Of a stretch of DNA of 5,276 nucleotides, positions 1 through 5,276 are shown one piece after another. Under the pieces are notes generated by a model, which was not told the DNA's origin, searched no databases, and was given only the letters and a program-made list of their open reading frames with translations. This stretch comes from Arenimonas sp. (GTDB lineage: Bacteria > Pseudomonadota > Gammaproteobacteria > Xanthomonadales > Xanthomonadaceae). Both the position numbers and the translations under genes were made by a program. Location of the stretch: assembly GCA_003497545.1 (NCBI GenBank), contig DNNT01000303.1, forward strand, positions 264-5,539, given 5' to 3'. Every line of letters starts with the position of its first letter. Positions within the stretch are counted from its first letter, which is position 1.

Positions 1-419
1 TTGCCGAAGGCCACGCCGAAGATCAGCGGCGGCACCGCGCCGCCGATGAACAGACCCCAGTCCCAGACCTTGCGCCAGGTGGCGTTGTGGATCTTGCTGC
101 GGTAGTCGAAACCGACGGGCCGGAAGAACAGCGCCCACAGCACCGCCAGCATGGCCCAGTAGAAGCCGCTGAACGCGGTGGCGTAGACCAGTGGCCAGGC
201 CGCGAAGATGGCGCCGCCGCCGGTGATGAACCAGACCTGGTTGCCGTCCCAGTGCGGGCCGACGGTGTTGATGATGACGCGGCGCTCGACGTCGTCCTTG
301 CCGGCGAAGGGCAGCAGGGTGCCGACGCCCATGTCATGGCCGTCCATCACCGCGAAGCCGACGAGCAGCACGCCCACCAGCAGCCACCAGATGATCTTCA
401 GCGTCTCGTAGTCGAACAT
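1..419 (-). CDS. cydB: Cytochrome bd quinol oxidase subunit II, N-terminal part (cut by window edge)
   Basis: Subunit II of the membrane-bound cytochrome bd oxidase, which pairs with CydA to oxidise quinol and reduce oxygen to water at high affinity. Translating the minus strand from the ATG at 419 gives 139 codons with no stop before base 1, so the C-terminal part is outside the window. The protein opens [19 protein letters not shown], close to E. coli CydB as I remember it. Family landmarks follow: the MDGHDMGVG motif (residues 25-33), PHWDGNQVW (55-63), [14 protein letters not shown] and [12 protein letters not shown]. Two or three hydrophobic helices are visible. The start is supported by a GAGGA ribosome site (427-431), 7 bases upstream, which overlaps the cydA stop; 10 bases separate the genes, so they are co-transcribed and probably translationally coupled. 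Residue 28 is His where E. coli has Phe; the importance of this is unknown. The identification is very secure. Confidence 0.97.
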   Translation of the reverse strand, partial: MFDYETLKIIWWLLVGVLLVGFAVMDGHDMGVGTLLPFAGKDDVERRVIINTVGPHWDGNQVWFITGGGAIFAAWPLVYATAFSGFYWAMLAVLWALFFRPVGFDYRSKIHNATWRKVWDWGLFIGGAVPPLIFGVAFG

Positions 420-429
420 GGCGGTGTCC

Positions 430-1995
430 TCAGGCGTGGGCGGGCGAAGCGGCTTCGCCCTCGTAGCGGCCGGTGCCCAGGCTGGCGGGACCAAGCCGGG
501 CGAAGCGGACCATCAGGTACATCTCGACCACCAGCAGCACGGTGTAGAAGCCGATGAAACCGGCCAGCGAGCCGTACAGGTTGCCCACGCTCAGGGTGGA
601 CACCGACAGGTGGGTCGGCAGCACGCCATAGATGGTCCAGGGCTGGCGGCCGTATTCGGCGACGAACCAGCCGAGCTCGGAGGCGATCCACGGCGCGGGC
701 AGCATCCACACGGCCCAGTGCAGCACCCAGCGCCAGCGCACGCAGTCGCCGCGCACGGTCATGAAGAACGAGAGCGCGAACAGGGCGAGCATCAGGAAGC
801 CCAGGCCCACCATGATGCGGAAGCTCCAGAACATCGGCGCCACCCTCGGGATGGTGTCGTCGGTGGCCTGGTCGATCATCGCCGGCGTGGCTTCGCGCAC
901 GTCGACCACGTACTTGCGCAGCAGCAGGCCGAAGCCGAGGTCTGCCTTGTGCGCCTCGAAGGTCGTCCGCGCTTCGGCGTCGGACGGATCGGCGCGCAGG
1001 GCTTCCAGGGCGGACACCGCGTGGATGCCCGATTCGATGCGGGTGCGGTTGTGCGCCTTGATCTCGTGGATGCCAGGGATTTCCTCGCTGATCGAGCGGG
1101 TGCCGATCAGGCCCATCACGTAGGGGATCTTGATTTCCCAGTCGTTGCGTTCGGCCTGTTCATTGGGCCAGGCGACCAGGTTGAAGCCGGCCGGCGCGGG
1201 CTCGGTTTCCCACATGGCCTCCATCGCCGCCAGCTTGGTCTGCTGCGCCTCGCCCACGGTGTAGCCGGATTCGTCGCCCAGCACGATCACCGAGCACACC
1301 GAAGCCAGGCCGAAGGCGGCGGCGACCCGGAAGCTGCGCTTGGCGAACTCCACGTTCCGGCCCCTGAGCAGGTACCAGGCCGAGATCGACAGCACGAACA
1401 TGGCGCCGGTGACATAGCCCGCCGACACGGTGTGCACGAACTTGGCCTGGGCGTCGGGGTTGAACACGACGGCCCAGAAGTCGGTCATCTCCATGCGCAT
1501 CGTCTCGAAGCTGAATTCGGCACCGACCGGGTTCTGCATCCAGCCGTTGGCGATCAGGATCCACAGCGCGGAGAGGTTGGTGCCCACCGCCATCAGCAGC
1601 GTCACCAGCAGGTGCTGGCCCTTGGACAGGCGGTCCCAGCCAAAGAAGAACAGGCCGATGAAGGTGGATTCGAGGAAGAAGGCCATCAGGCCCTCGATCG
1701 CCAGCGGCGCGCCGAAGATGTCGCCGACGTAGTGCGAGTAGTAGGCCCAGTTGGTGCCGAACTGGAACTCGAGGGTGATGCCCGTGGTGACGCCGAGGGC
1801 GAAGTTGATGCCGAAGAGCTTGCCCCAGAACCGGGTCATGTCCTTCCAGATGACCTTGCCGGTCATCACGTACACGCTTTCCATCACCACCAGCAGCCAG
1901 ACCATGCCGAGCGTGAGCGGCACGAACAGGAAGTGGTACATCGCCGTGACGGCGAACTGCAGGCGGGAAAGGTCAACCAGTTCCTCGGAGATCAT
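430..1995 (-). CDS. cydA: Cytochrome bd quinol oxidase subunit I
   Basis: Catalytic, haem-carrying subunit of the inner-membrane cytochrome bd oxidase; it oxidises quinol and reduces oxygen without pumping protons. The 521 residues match the usual length (about 522 in E. coli), and the sequence aligns almost throughout with E. coli CydA from memory. Visible ligands are His21 (E. coli His19), His188 (His186) and Met395 (Met393) for the haems. Glu101 and Glu109 correspond to the conserved acidic residues of the proton path. Lys254 and Glu259 in TKLAAMEA correspond to the quinol-loop residues. [12 protein letters not shown] lies at 442-453. About nine membrane helices are apparent, with a long hydrophilic loop at about 245-388, so this is the long-Q-loop type. 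The start at 1995 is chosen because family similarity begins there, a GAGGA site (2004-2008) precedes it by 8 bases, and the ATG overlaps the cydP stop as ATGA. An upstream in-frame extension to 2232 has no family similarity. Confidence 0.98.
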   Translation of the reverse strand: MISEELVDLSRLQFAVTAMYHFLFVPLTLGMVWLLVVMESVYVMTGKVIWKDMTRFWGKLFGINFALGVTTGITLEFQFGTNWAYYSHYVGDIFGAPLAIEGLMAFFLESTFIGLFFFGWDRLSKGQHLLVTLLMAVGTNLSALWILIANGWMQNPVGAEFSFETMRMEMTDFWAVVFNPDAQAKFVHTVSAGYVTGAMFVLSISAWYLLRGRNVEFAKRSFRVAAAFGLASVCSVIVLGDESGYTVGEAQQTKLAAMEAMWETEPAPAGFNLVAWPNEQAERNDWEIKIPYVMGLIGTRSISEEIPGIHEIKAHNRTRIESGIHAVSALEALRADPSDAEARTTFEAHKADLGFGLLLRKYVVDVREATPAMIDQATDDTIPRVAPMFWSFRIMVGLGFLMLALFALSFFMTVRGDCVRWRWVLHWAVWMLPAPWIASELGWFVAEYGRQPWTIYGVLPTHLSVSTLSVGNLYGSLAGFIGFYTVLLVVEMYLMVRFARLGPASLGTGRYEGEAASPAHA

Positions 1996-2159
1996 TGGCG
2001 GGTTCCTCGGTCCATCAACAGGCGCCCGGCGGCCTCCTCGCCAGAGACCGGCACCTGCCGGTCCTGCACGAAGGCCATCCACAGCGCGACCAGCGCCACC
2101 AGCTTCAGGACCACGACGACGATGATTTCCCGCAGCAATTTCTGGTTGGGGTCGCGCAT
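1992..2159 (-). CDS. cydP: Small single-helix subunit of cytochrome bd oxidase, CydP-like
   Basis: A 55-aa protein with a charged start (MRDPNQKLLRE), one hydrophobic helix at about residues 11-31 (IIVVVVLKLVALVALWMAF) and a short polar tail containing a GEEAAGRLL segment. This matches the small proteins annotated as putative cytochrome oxidase subunit CydP, encoded just upstream of cydA in Xanthomonadaceae and relatives. By analogy with CydX it may stabilise or assemble the oxidase, but a direct role is an inference. Its TGA overlaps the cydA ATG (ATGA), so the two are translationally coupled. The ATG at 2159 is preferred because the -24/-12 promoter predicts transcription from about 2183, which excludes the longer in-frame starts upstream (2198 and 2210). 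No convincing Shine-Dalgarno sequence lies in the roughly 24-base leader, so initiation may be weak or unusual. The helix-plus-context case is strong; the symbol rests on family memory. Confidence 0.82.
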   Translation of the reverse strand: MRDPNQKLLREIIVVVVLKLVALVALWMAFVQDRQVPVSGEEAAGRLLMDRGTRQ

Positions 2160-2193
2160 CGGGTCGGGGTTCGGTGGGACTCGGGACACTCTC

Positions 2194-2209
2194 TGCATGC
2201 TCCATGCCA
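2194..2209 (-). promoter_or_regulatory. Sigma-54 (RpoN) -24/-12 promoter for cydPAB
   Basis: Read on the minus strand, bases 2209 to 2194 give TGGCATGGAGCATGCA. The sigma-54 consensus is TGGCACG-N4-TTGCA; this site differs only at one base of each box and keeps the essential GG-N10-GC spacing. Here GG is at 2208-2207 and GC at 2196-2195. Transcription would begin around 2181-2183, giving a leader of about 24 bases before the cydP ATG. No sigma-70 promoter of similar quality was seen on this strand in the divergent gap. The downstream position, IHF site and activator sites reinforce the call. It has not been tested. Confidence 0.72.
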
Positions 2210-2226
2210 AGGCCCGGGCGCTGTTG

Positions 2227-2239
2227 AATCAATGGCTTG
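2227..2239 (+). promoter_or_regulatory. IHF binding site, perfect consensus match
   Basis: The plus-strand sequence AATCAATGGCTTG fits the IHF consensus WATCAANNNNTTR at every defined position. It sits at about -44 to -56 relative to the predicted cydP transcription start, between the -24/-12 element and the TGGCA repeats. That is where IHF typically bends DNA at sigma-54 promoters so that a distant activator can touch the polymerase. One 13-bp match can occur by chance, but the placement in an otherwise GC-rich region supports function. Confidence 0.6.
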
Positions 2240-2254
2240 CCACAGGCACTGGCA
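2238..2254. promoter_or_regulatory. Candidate activator dyad TGCCA-N7-TGGCA
   Basis: An inverted pair, TGCCA (2238-2242) and TGGCA (2250-2254), centred at 2246. Its right arm is the first of the four TGGCA repeats. Its centre is 37 bp from the centre of the 15-bp palindrome, about three and a half helical turns. It overlaps the end of the IHF site by two bases. The arms are short, so this may simply be one TGGCA repeat with a chance partner. Confidence 0.3.
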
Positions 2255-2285
2255 CCAGATGGCAGTTGTTGGCAGTGTCATGGCA
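2250..2285 (+). repeat. Four helically phased TGGCA direct repeats, candidate enhancer (UAS)
   Basis: TGGCA occurs at 2250, 2260, 2270 and 2281, with steps of 10, 10 and 11 bp, placing every copy on the same face of the DNA. The array lies about 67 to 102 bp upstream of the predicted cydP start and beyond the IHF site. This is the usual range for the upstream activating sequence of a sigma-54 enhancer-binding protein, and the gene for such a protein begins 18 bases beyond the array. I infer that the array helps bind that protein. The last copy is the core of the 15-bp palindrome. Confidence 0.55.
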
Positions 2286-2290
2286 TGACA
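2276..2290. promoter_or_regulatory. Perfect 15-bp palindrome, likely operator of the divergent activator
   Basis: TGTCATG-G-CATGACA has two perfect 7-base arms around a single G, the size and symmetry expected for a dimeric Fis-type helix-turn-helix. It lies about 93-107 bp upstream of the predicted cydP start and ends two bases before the activator's ribosome site (GAGGAG, 2292-2297). Binding here could both activate cydPAB and repress the activator's own expression. It does not fit the GT-N7-AC core of NorR sites, because the spacing here is nine. Confidence 0.55.
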
Positions 2291-2303
2291 TGAGGAGCGC
2301 GGC

Positions 2304-3554
2304 GTGACCCTGCCCAAGGAACTCGAGAGCTACCTCGCGGCCCTGCCCGAGCCCCACATCGTCATCGACGACGACTACCGCATCCTGGCCGCCAATGCCG
2401 CCTATCGCGCCGCGTTCCCGGGCGGGGCGCAGCTGGTGGGGCGCACCTGCCACAAGGTGTCGCATGACAGCCCGGTGCCCTGCGACCAGGCCGGCGAGAC
2501 CTGCCCGCTGTCGCGCGTCCGGCAATCGGGGCTGCGCGAGAAGGTGGTGCACCTGCACCACCACCGCCATGGCGCCGAGTACGTCGAGATCGACCTCGTG
2601 CCCATCACCCTGTCCGACGGGCGCCGGGTCTACCTGGAGCGGCTGCAGGGCATGGCCGCGGCCAGCGCGCAGCCTTCGGCGGACGGCCTGGTCGGGCGTT
2701 CCCCGGCTTTCCGCCAGATGATGGAGCGGGTGGCCAGGGTGGCGCCCACCGAGGCCAGCGTGCTGTTGCTGGGCGAATCCGGTTCGGGCAAGGAGATGGC
2801 GGCCAAGGCCGTCCACCAGGCCAGTGCGCGCGCCGGCGCCCCGTTCGTGGCGGTGGATTGCGCGGCCCTGCCCGAGGGCCTGTTCGAGTCCGAGTTGTTC
2901 GGTCACGAACGCGGCGCGTTCACCGGCGCGTCGGGCGTGCGCCCGGGCCTGGTGGAGTCGGCGGCCGGCGGCACGCTCTTCCTCGACGAGGTGGGTGACA
3001 TCCCGCTGGCGATGCAGGTGAAGCTGCTGCGCCTGCTGGAGTCGGGCACCTTCCGCCGGGTCGGCAGCAATGAATGGCGCCGGGCGCAGGTGCGCATCGT
3101 CAGCGCCACGCACCGGAGCCCGGCGGCCATGGTGGCCGATGGCCGCTTCCGCCAGGACCTTTACTTCCGCCTGGCCACGTTTCCGCTGCGGATCCCGCCC
3201 CTGCGCGAGCGACGCGAGGACATCCCGCTGCTGGCCGGCTCCCTGCTCGACCGCATCCGCGGCCGGCGGGACGTGGCACTGTCGGCGGAAGCCATCGAGC
3301 GCCTGCGCCAGCTGCCGCTGGAAGGCAACATCCGCGAACTGCGCAACCTGGTCGAGCGGGCGCTGGTGTTCTGCGACGGTGCCGTGCTCGATGTCCTCCA
3401 CCTCGACGAGGCCCTGGCCCTCGAGCAGGAGCTCGACGGTGCCGTGCCGGCGCAGGACGGCGCGGCGCGCCGCCGCGAGCAGGCGCGCCGGCTCGGGATC
3501 AGCGAGCGCACGCTCTACCGTCGACTGAAGGCAGGGCGGTTACCGCAGGGCTGA
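2304..3554 (+). CDS. Sigma-54-dependent activator: PAS, AAA+ and Fis-type HTH
   Basis: A bacterial enhancer-binding protein of 416 aa that would remodel RpoN polymerase using ATP. It has no receiver domain. An N-terminal PAS domain (about 1-118) carries Cys49, His50, His54, Cys60 and Cys67 plus a His-rich stretch at 83-89, so it may bind a metal, haem or iron-sulphur group or sense thiol redox state. The AAA+ domain (about 128-355) has Walker A GESGSGKE (157-164), the sigma-54 contact loop GAFTGA (204-209), Walker [10 protein letters not shown] (222-230), likely arginine fingers Arg283 and Arg289, and sensor II GNIREL (341-346). In sensor II the usual Trp-Pro before GN is Leu-Glu. A short HTH (about 391-410, [16 protein letters not shown]) ends the protein. 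The GTG start at 2304 has GAGGAG (2292-2297) six bases upstream. It is divergent from cydPAB, whose promoter looks sigma-54 dependent, so that operon is the likely target. The class is certain; signal and target are inferred. Confidence 0.95.
   Translation: MTLPKELESYLAALPEPHIVIDDDYRILAANAAYRAAFPGGAQLVGRTCHKVSHDSPVPCDQAGETCPLSRVRQSGLREKVVHLHHHRHGAEYVEIDLVPITLSDGRRVYLERLQGMAAASAQPSADGLVGRSPAFRQMMERVARVAPTEASVLLLGESGSGKEMAAKAVHQASARAGAPFVAVDCAALPEGLFESELFGHERGAFTGASGVRPGLVESAAGGTLFLDEVGDIPLAMQVKLLRLLESGTFRRVGSNEWRRAQVRIVSATHRSPAAMVADGRFRQDLYFRLATFPLRIPPLRERREDIPLLAGSLLDRIRGRRDVALSAEAIERLRQLPLEGNIRELRNLVERALVFCDGAVLDVLHLDEALALEQELDGAVPAQDGAARRREQARRLGISERTLYRRLKAGRLPQG
3374..3447 (+). repeat. 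Pair of 14-bp in-frame direct repeats inside the activator gene
   Basis: CGACGGTGCCGTGC occurs at 3374-3387 and again at 3434-3447, exactly 60 bases apart. Both copies are in the same frame and encode Asp-Gly-Ala-Val (residues 358-361 and 378-381). They bracket the linker between the AAA+ domain and the HTH. They may reflect a past duplication, or could allow a 20-codon deletion by slippage. Chance in GC-rich coding DNA is also possible. Confidence 0.5.
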
Positions 3555-3695
3555 AATCCGCCGATGCGAATTCCTGCACATCGAATTGCCAAGCCAGCAC
3601 ACGGCAACTGCGAACGCAGGCTACTGTCATATTGTTAAGCACTTGTAAACATCACTGCTCCGGCCATCCGGCCTTGAGTAGTGGAGTAACGCAAG
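3555..3695 (+). other. Intergenic region between the activator and the TonB receptor genes
   Basis: 141 bases with no coding potential seen. It contains a small dyad CTGCG-AA-CGCAG (3608-3619) with too short a loop and no T-run, so not a convincing terminator. An AT-rich pocket (about 3627-3653), unusual in this window, is the most likely promoter location. A CCGGCC-AT-CCGGCC direct repeat lies at 3659-3672. I found no clear rho-independent terminator for the activator. Confidence 0.6.
3624..3652 (+). promoter_or_regulatory. Weak candidate promoter for the TonB-dependent receptor
   Basis: CTGTCA (3624-3629) matches four of six -35 bases. It is followed after 17 bases by AAACAT (3647-3652), preceded by TG at 3644-3645 as in an extended -10. 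It would give a leader of about 36 bases ahead of the receptor's ATG. The boxes are poor; the main support is that this is the only AT-rich pocket in the intergenic region. Confidence 0.25.
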
Positions 3696-5276
3696 ATGCA
3701 ATCCCGTACGCTTTCCGCGTCCATCCAGCGCGCGCTGCTGGCCATGGCGGCGGTCTCGGCCGGCGCGCTGTCCGCCACCAGCGCACTCGCGCAGGAGTCG
3801 GAAGACGCCGCCACCCTCGACACCATCGAAGTCACCGGTTCGCGCCTGAAGCGCGCCGACATCGAAGGCGCCGTGCCGGTCATCGTGATCGACCGCGCCC
3901 AGATCGACGCGTCGGGCGACGTTTCCGTGGCCGACGTGCTGCGCGACTCGACCTTCGCCTCGTTCGGCAACTTCAAGCCGCAGTCGGGCTCCTCGGCCCA
4001 GTCGCTGGCCACCATCGACCTGCGCGGCGTCGGCTCCGGCCGCACCCTGGTGCTGATCGACGGCCGCCGCGCCCCGACCAACCCGATGTCCGCCTCGTCG
4101 GGCACCGACCTCAACGCCATCCCGCTGGCGGCCGTCGAGCGCATCGAGATCCTGTCCGACGGCGCCTCGGCCGTTTACGGCTCCGACGCCATCGGCGGCG
4201 TGGTCAACGTGATCCTGCGCAAGGACTTCAACGGCGCCGAGATCCGCTACGGCATCGGTTCCACCGAAGTGAAGGGCGGCGACCTGCAGGACATGTCGGT
4301 CGTGTTCGGCTCCTCGTCCGACCGCACCCGCGTGATCGGCGGCGCCTCGTCCTCGAAGCGCGGCATGGTCTTCACCCGTGACCAGATCGGCGGCCAGGGC
4401 CTGGGTGTCTCCACCTATGGCAACAACTACTACGACTGGGAAATGGTCGATACCGACGATGACGGTATCGAAGACAGCCTCGGCGGCACCATCCGCGCCG
4501 TGCCGGGCTTCGACTGCACCCAGGGCGCCTTCTGGGTGACCGGTTCGGGCACCTGCTCGTTCAACTTCAACTCGGTGGCCGCCAACGACGCCAAGGTCGA
4601 CAACACCTCGGTGTTCGTGCGCGCCGACCACCAGATCAACGACAACTGGTCGGTCTACGGCTCGGCCAGCATGACCAAGGTCGAGACCTTCGGTCGCTAC
4701 GCGCCGGTCCCGGGCGTGGTGCGCGTCGAAGACGGCACCCCGAACGACATCAACAACAACCCGGACCTGATCGACCCGGTCACCGGCACCGACGGCCTGC
4801 CGACCTACTACTTCCACCGCTTCGCCGCTGCCGGCAACCGCGACAACTGGACCGACACCACGAACTCCGACTTCCTGGTCGGTTTCCAGGGCCAGCTGAC
4901 CGACACCATCGGCGTCGACTTCGGCATGCGCCGCACCGACTACAAGTACGTCGAGCTGGGCCGTGGCTACATCGTGGCCAATCTGGCCAACGCCGCCGCC
5001 AACAGCGGCGACTACATCCTGACCGACCCGTACGGCGCCGACCCGGACGTGCTGGCCGGCATCCAGGCCACCATCAGCCGTGATTCCCGCTGGACGACCG
5101 ACGAGATCTACGCGCTGGTCAACTTCGACCTGTTCGAGATGGGCGGCGGCACCTCCAACGGCGTGTTCGGCGTCGAGTACCGCGAAGACAGTCTGGTCGA
5201 CCTGTACGACTCGCTGTCGGAAGCCGGCCAGGTGCTGGGTTCCTCGGGTGGCTCGCCCTCGGGTTCGCGCGACGCG
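3696..5276 (+). CDS. TonB-dependent outer-membrane receptor, N-terminal 527 residues (cut by window edge)
   Basis: Outer-membrane active transporter powered by TonB-ExbBD; the substrate cannot be told from this part. A signal peptide is clear: basic start (MQSRTLSASIQR), hydrophobic Ala-rich core and likely cleavage after SALA (residue 32). A TonB-box-like segment TIEVTGSR (43-50) leads into the plug domain, with IDLRGVGSGRTLVLIDGRR (107-125) and VERIEILSDGASAVYGSDAIGGVVN (147-171) as the characteristic motifs. Alternating barrel strands follow. Odd points are an acidic loop DTDDDGIED (252-260) resembling a DxDxDG calcium loop, and a Cys pair at 274 and 287 that could form a disulphide in an extracellular loop. 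The ATG at 3696 is supported by GGAG (3683-3686), nine bases upstream. The frame is open to the last base; family members often reach 800-1000 aa. It resembles the large Xanthomonadaceae receptor group. No link to cyd is evident. Confidence 0.95.
   Translation, partial: MQSRTLSASIQRALLAMAAVSAGALSATSALAQESEDAATLDTIEVTGSRLKRADIEGAVPVIVIDRAQIDASGDVSVADVLRDSTFASFGNFKPQSGSSAQSLATIDLRGVGSGRTLVLIDGRRAPTNPMSASSGTDLNAIPLAAVERIEILSDGASAVYGSDAIGGVVNVILRKDFNGAEIRYGIGSTEVKGGDLQDMSVVFGSSSDRTRVIGGASSSKRGMVFTRDQIGGQGLGVSTYGNNYYDWEMVDTDDDGIEDSLGGTIRAVPGFDCTQGAFWVTGSGTCSFNFNSVAANDAKVDNTSVFVRADHQINDNWSVYGSASMTKVETFGRYAPVPGVVRVEDGTPNDINNNPDLIDPVTGTDGLPTYYFHRFAAAGNRDNWTDTTNSDFLVGFQGQLTDTIGVDFGMRRTDYKYVELGRGYIVANLANAAANSGDYILTDPYGADPDVLAGIQATISRDSRWTTDEIYALVNFDLFEMGGGTSNGVFGVEYREDSLVDLYDSLSEAGQVLGSSGGSPSGSRDA

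Noticed and set aside
1996..2232. N-terminal extension of cydA by 79 codons
   Set aside because: It overlaps cydP in another frame, has no similarity to CydA, and begins upstream of the predicted transcription start; the ATG at 1995 has a good ribosome site.
2224..2232. Fnr/Anr box (TTGAATCAA)
   Set aside because: The half-sites TTGA and TCAA are one base apart instead of six, so it cannot act as a standard Fnr site; part of it belongs to the IHF match.
2233..2248. Plus-strand sigma-54 promoter TGGCTTGCCACAGGCA for the activator gene
   Set aside because: Spacing fits but several consensus bases are wrong and it overlaps the IHF site; too weak to call.
2270..2285. Plus-strand sigma-54 promoter TGGCAGTGTCATGGCA
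   Set aside because: The GG-N10-GC spacing is right, but transcription would start near 2296, inside the activator's ribosome site. It is better read as part of the TGGCA array.
418..2307. Very long open frame on the plus strand opposite cydA (about 629 codons)
   Set aside because: It mirrors cydA, is rich in His/Arg/Gly/Ala with no recognisable family, and arises from the GC-rich codon bias of the true gene on the other strand.
2229..3401. Long minus-strand open frame opposite the sigma-54 activator
   Set aside because: The activator frame has all AAA+ motifs and a ribosome site; the opposite frame has a composition typical of antisense shadow and would cross the divergent promoter region.
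3586..3619. Terminator for the activator gene (TTGCC/GGCAA stem or CTGCG-AA-CGCAG dyad)
   Set aside because: Stems are only five bases, one loop is too long and the other too short, and no T-run follows.
3625..3638. Second operator for the activator at TGTCAT upstream of the TonB receptor
   Set aside because: Only the left half of the palindrome is present; the right arm CATGACA is missing and no TGGCA repeat is near.
3627..4817. Long minus-strand open frame opposite the TonB receptor start
   Set aside because: The plus strand encodes an unmistakable signal peptide, TonB box and plug; the antisense frame shows only low-complexity Val/Gly/Asp/His composition.

Overview
The window is GC-rich and tightly packed. 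It looks like a chromosomal segment of a gammaproteobacterium, most likely from the Xanthomonadaceae/Lysobacteraceae (Lysobacter, Luteimonas and relatives). This placement rests on three things: the cydP-cydA-cydB gene order, the style of the TonB-dependent receptor, and codon use rich in G/C third positions. It is an inference, because no rRNA or tRNA is present.

Left half, minus strand: a compact operon for a cytochrome bd quinol oxidase. The order of transcription is cydP (55 aa, one membrane helix), cydA (521 aa, complete, all haem ligands and quinol-loop residues present) and cydB (first 139 codons; the rest lies beyond base 1). cydP and cydA overlap by ATGA. cydA and cydB are 10 bases apart, and the cydB ribosome site overlaps the cydA stop.

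Middle, 2160-2303: a 144-bp divergent control region holding what looks like a complete sigma-54 promoter for the cyd operon. It has a -24/-12 element on the minus strand (2194-2209), a perfect-consensus IHF site (2227-2239), four TGGCA repeats one helical turn apart (2250-2285), and a perfect 15-bp palindrome (2276-2290). The spacing matches a classical enhancer-dependent promoter: core, IHF bend, then activator sites at about -68 to -108.

Right of this, plus strand: a 416-aa sigma-54 activator (PAS, AAA+ with GAFTGA, Fis-type helix-turn-helix) whose PAS domain carries a Cys/His cluster. The simplest reading is that this protein senses a redox, gas or metal signal and switches on the divergent cydPAB operon, perhaps also controlling itself through the palindrome beside its ribosome site. 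This circuit is the most interesting item in the window. I do not recall a characterised example of this direct arrangement for cydAB, but I cannot search.

Far right, plus strand: after a 141-bp intergenic stretch with an AT-rich pocket, the first 527 codons of a TonB-dependent outer-membrane receptor (signal peptide, TonB box, plug, start of the barrel). It probably has its own promoter and no evident link to the oxidase.
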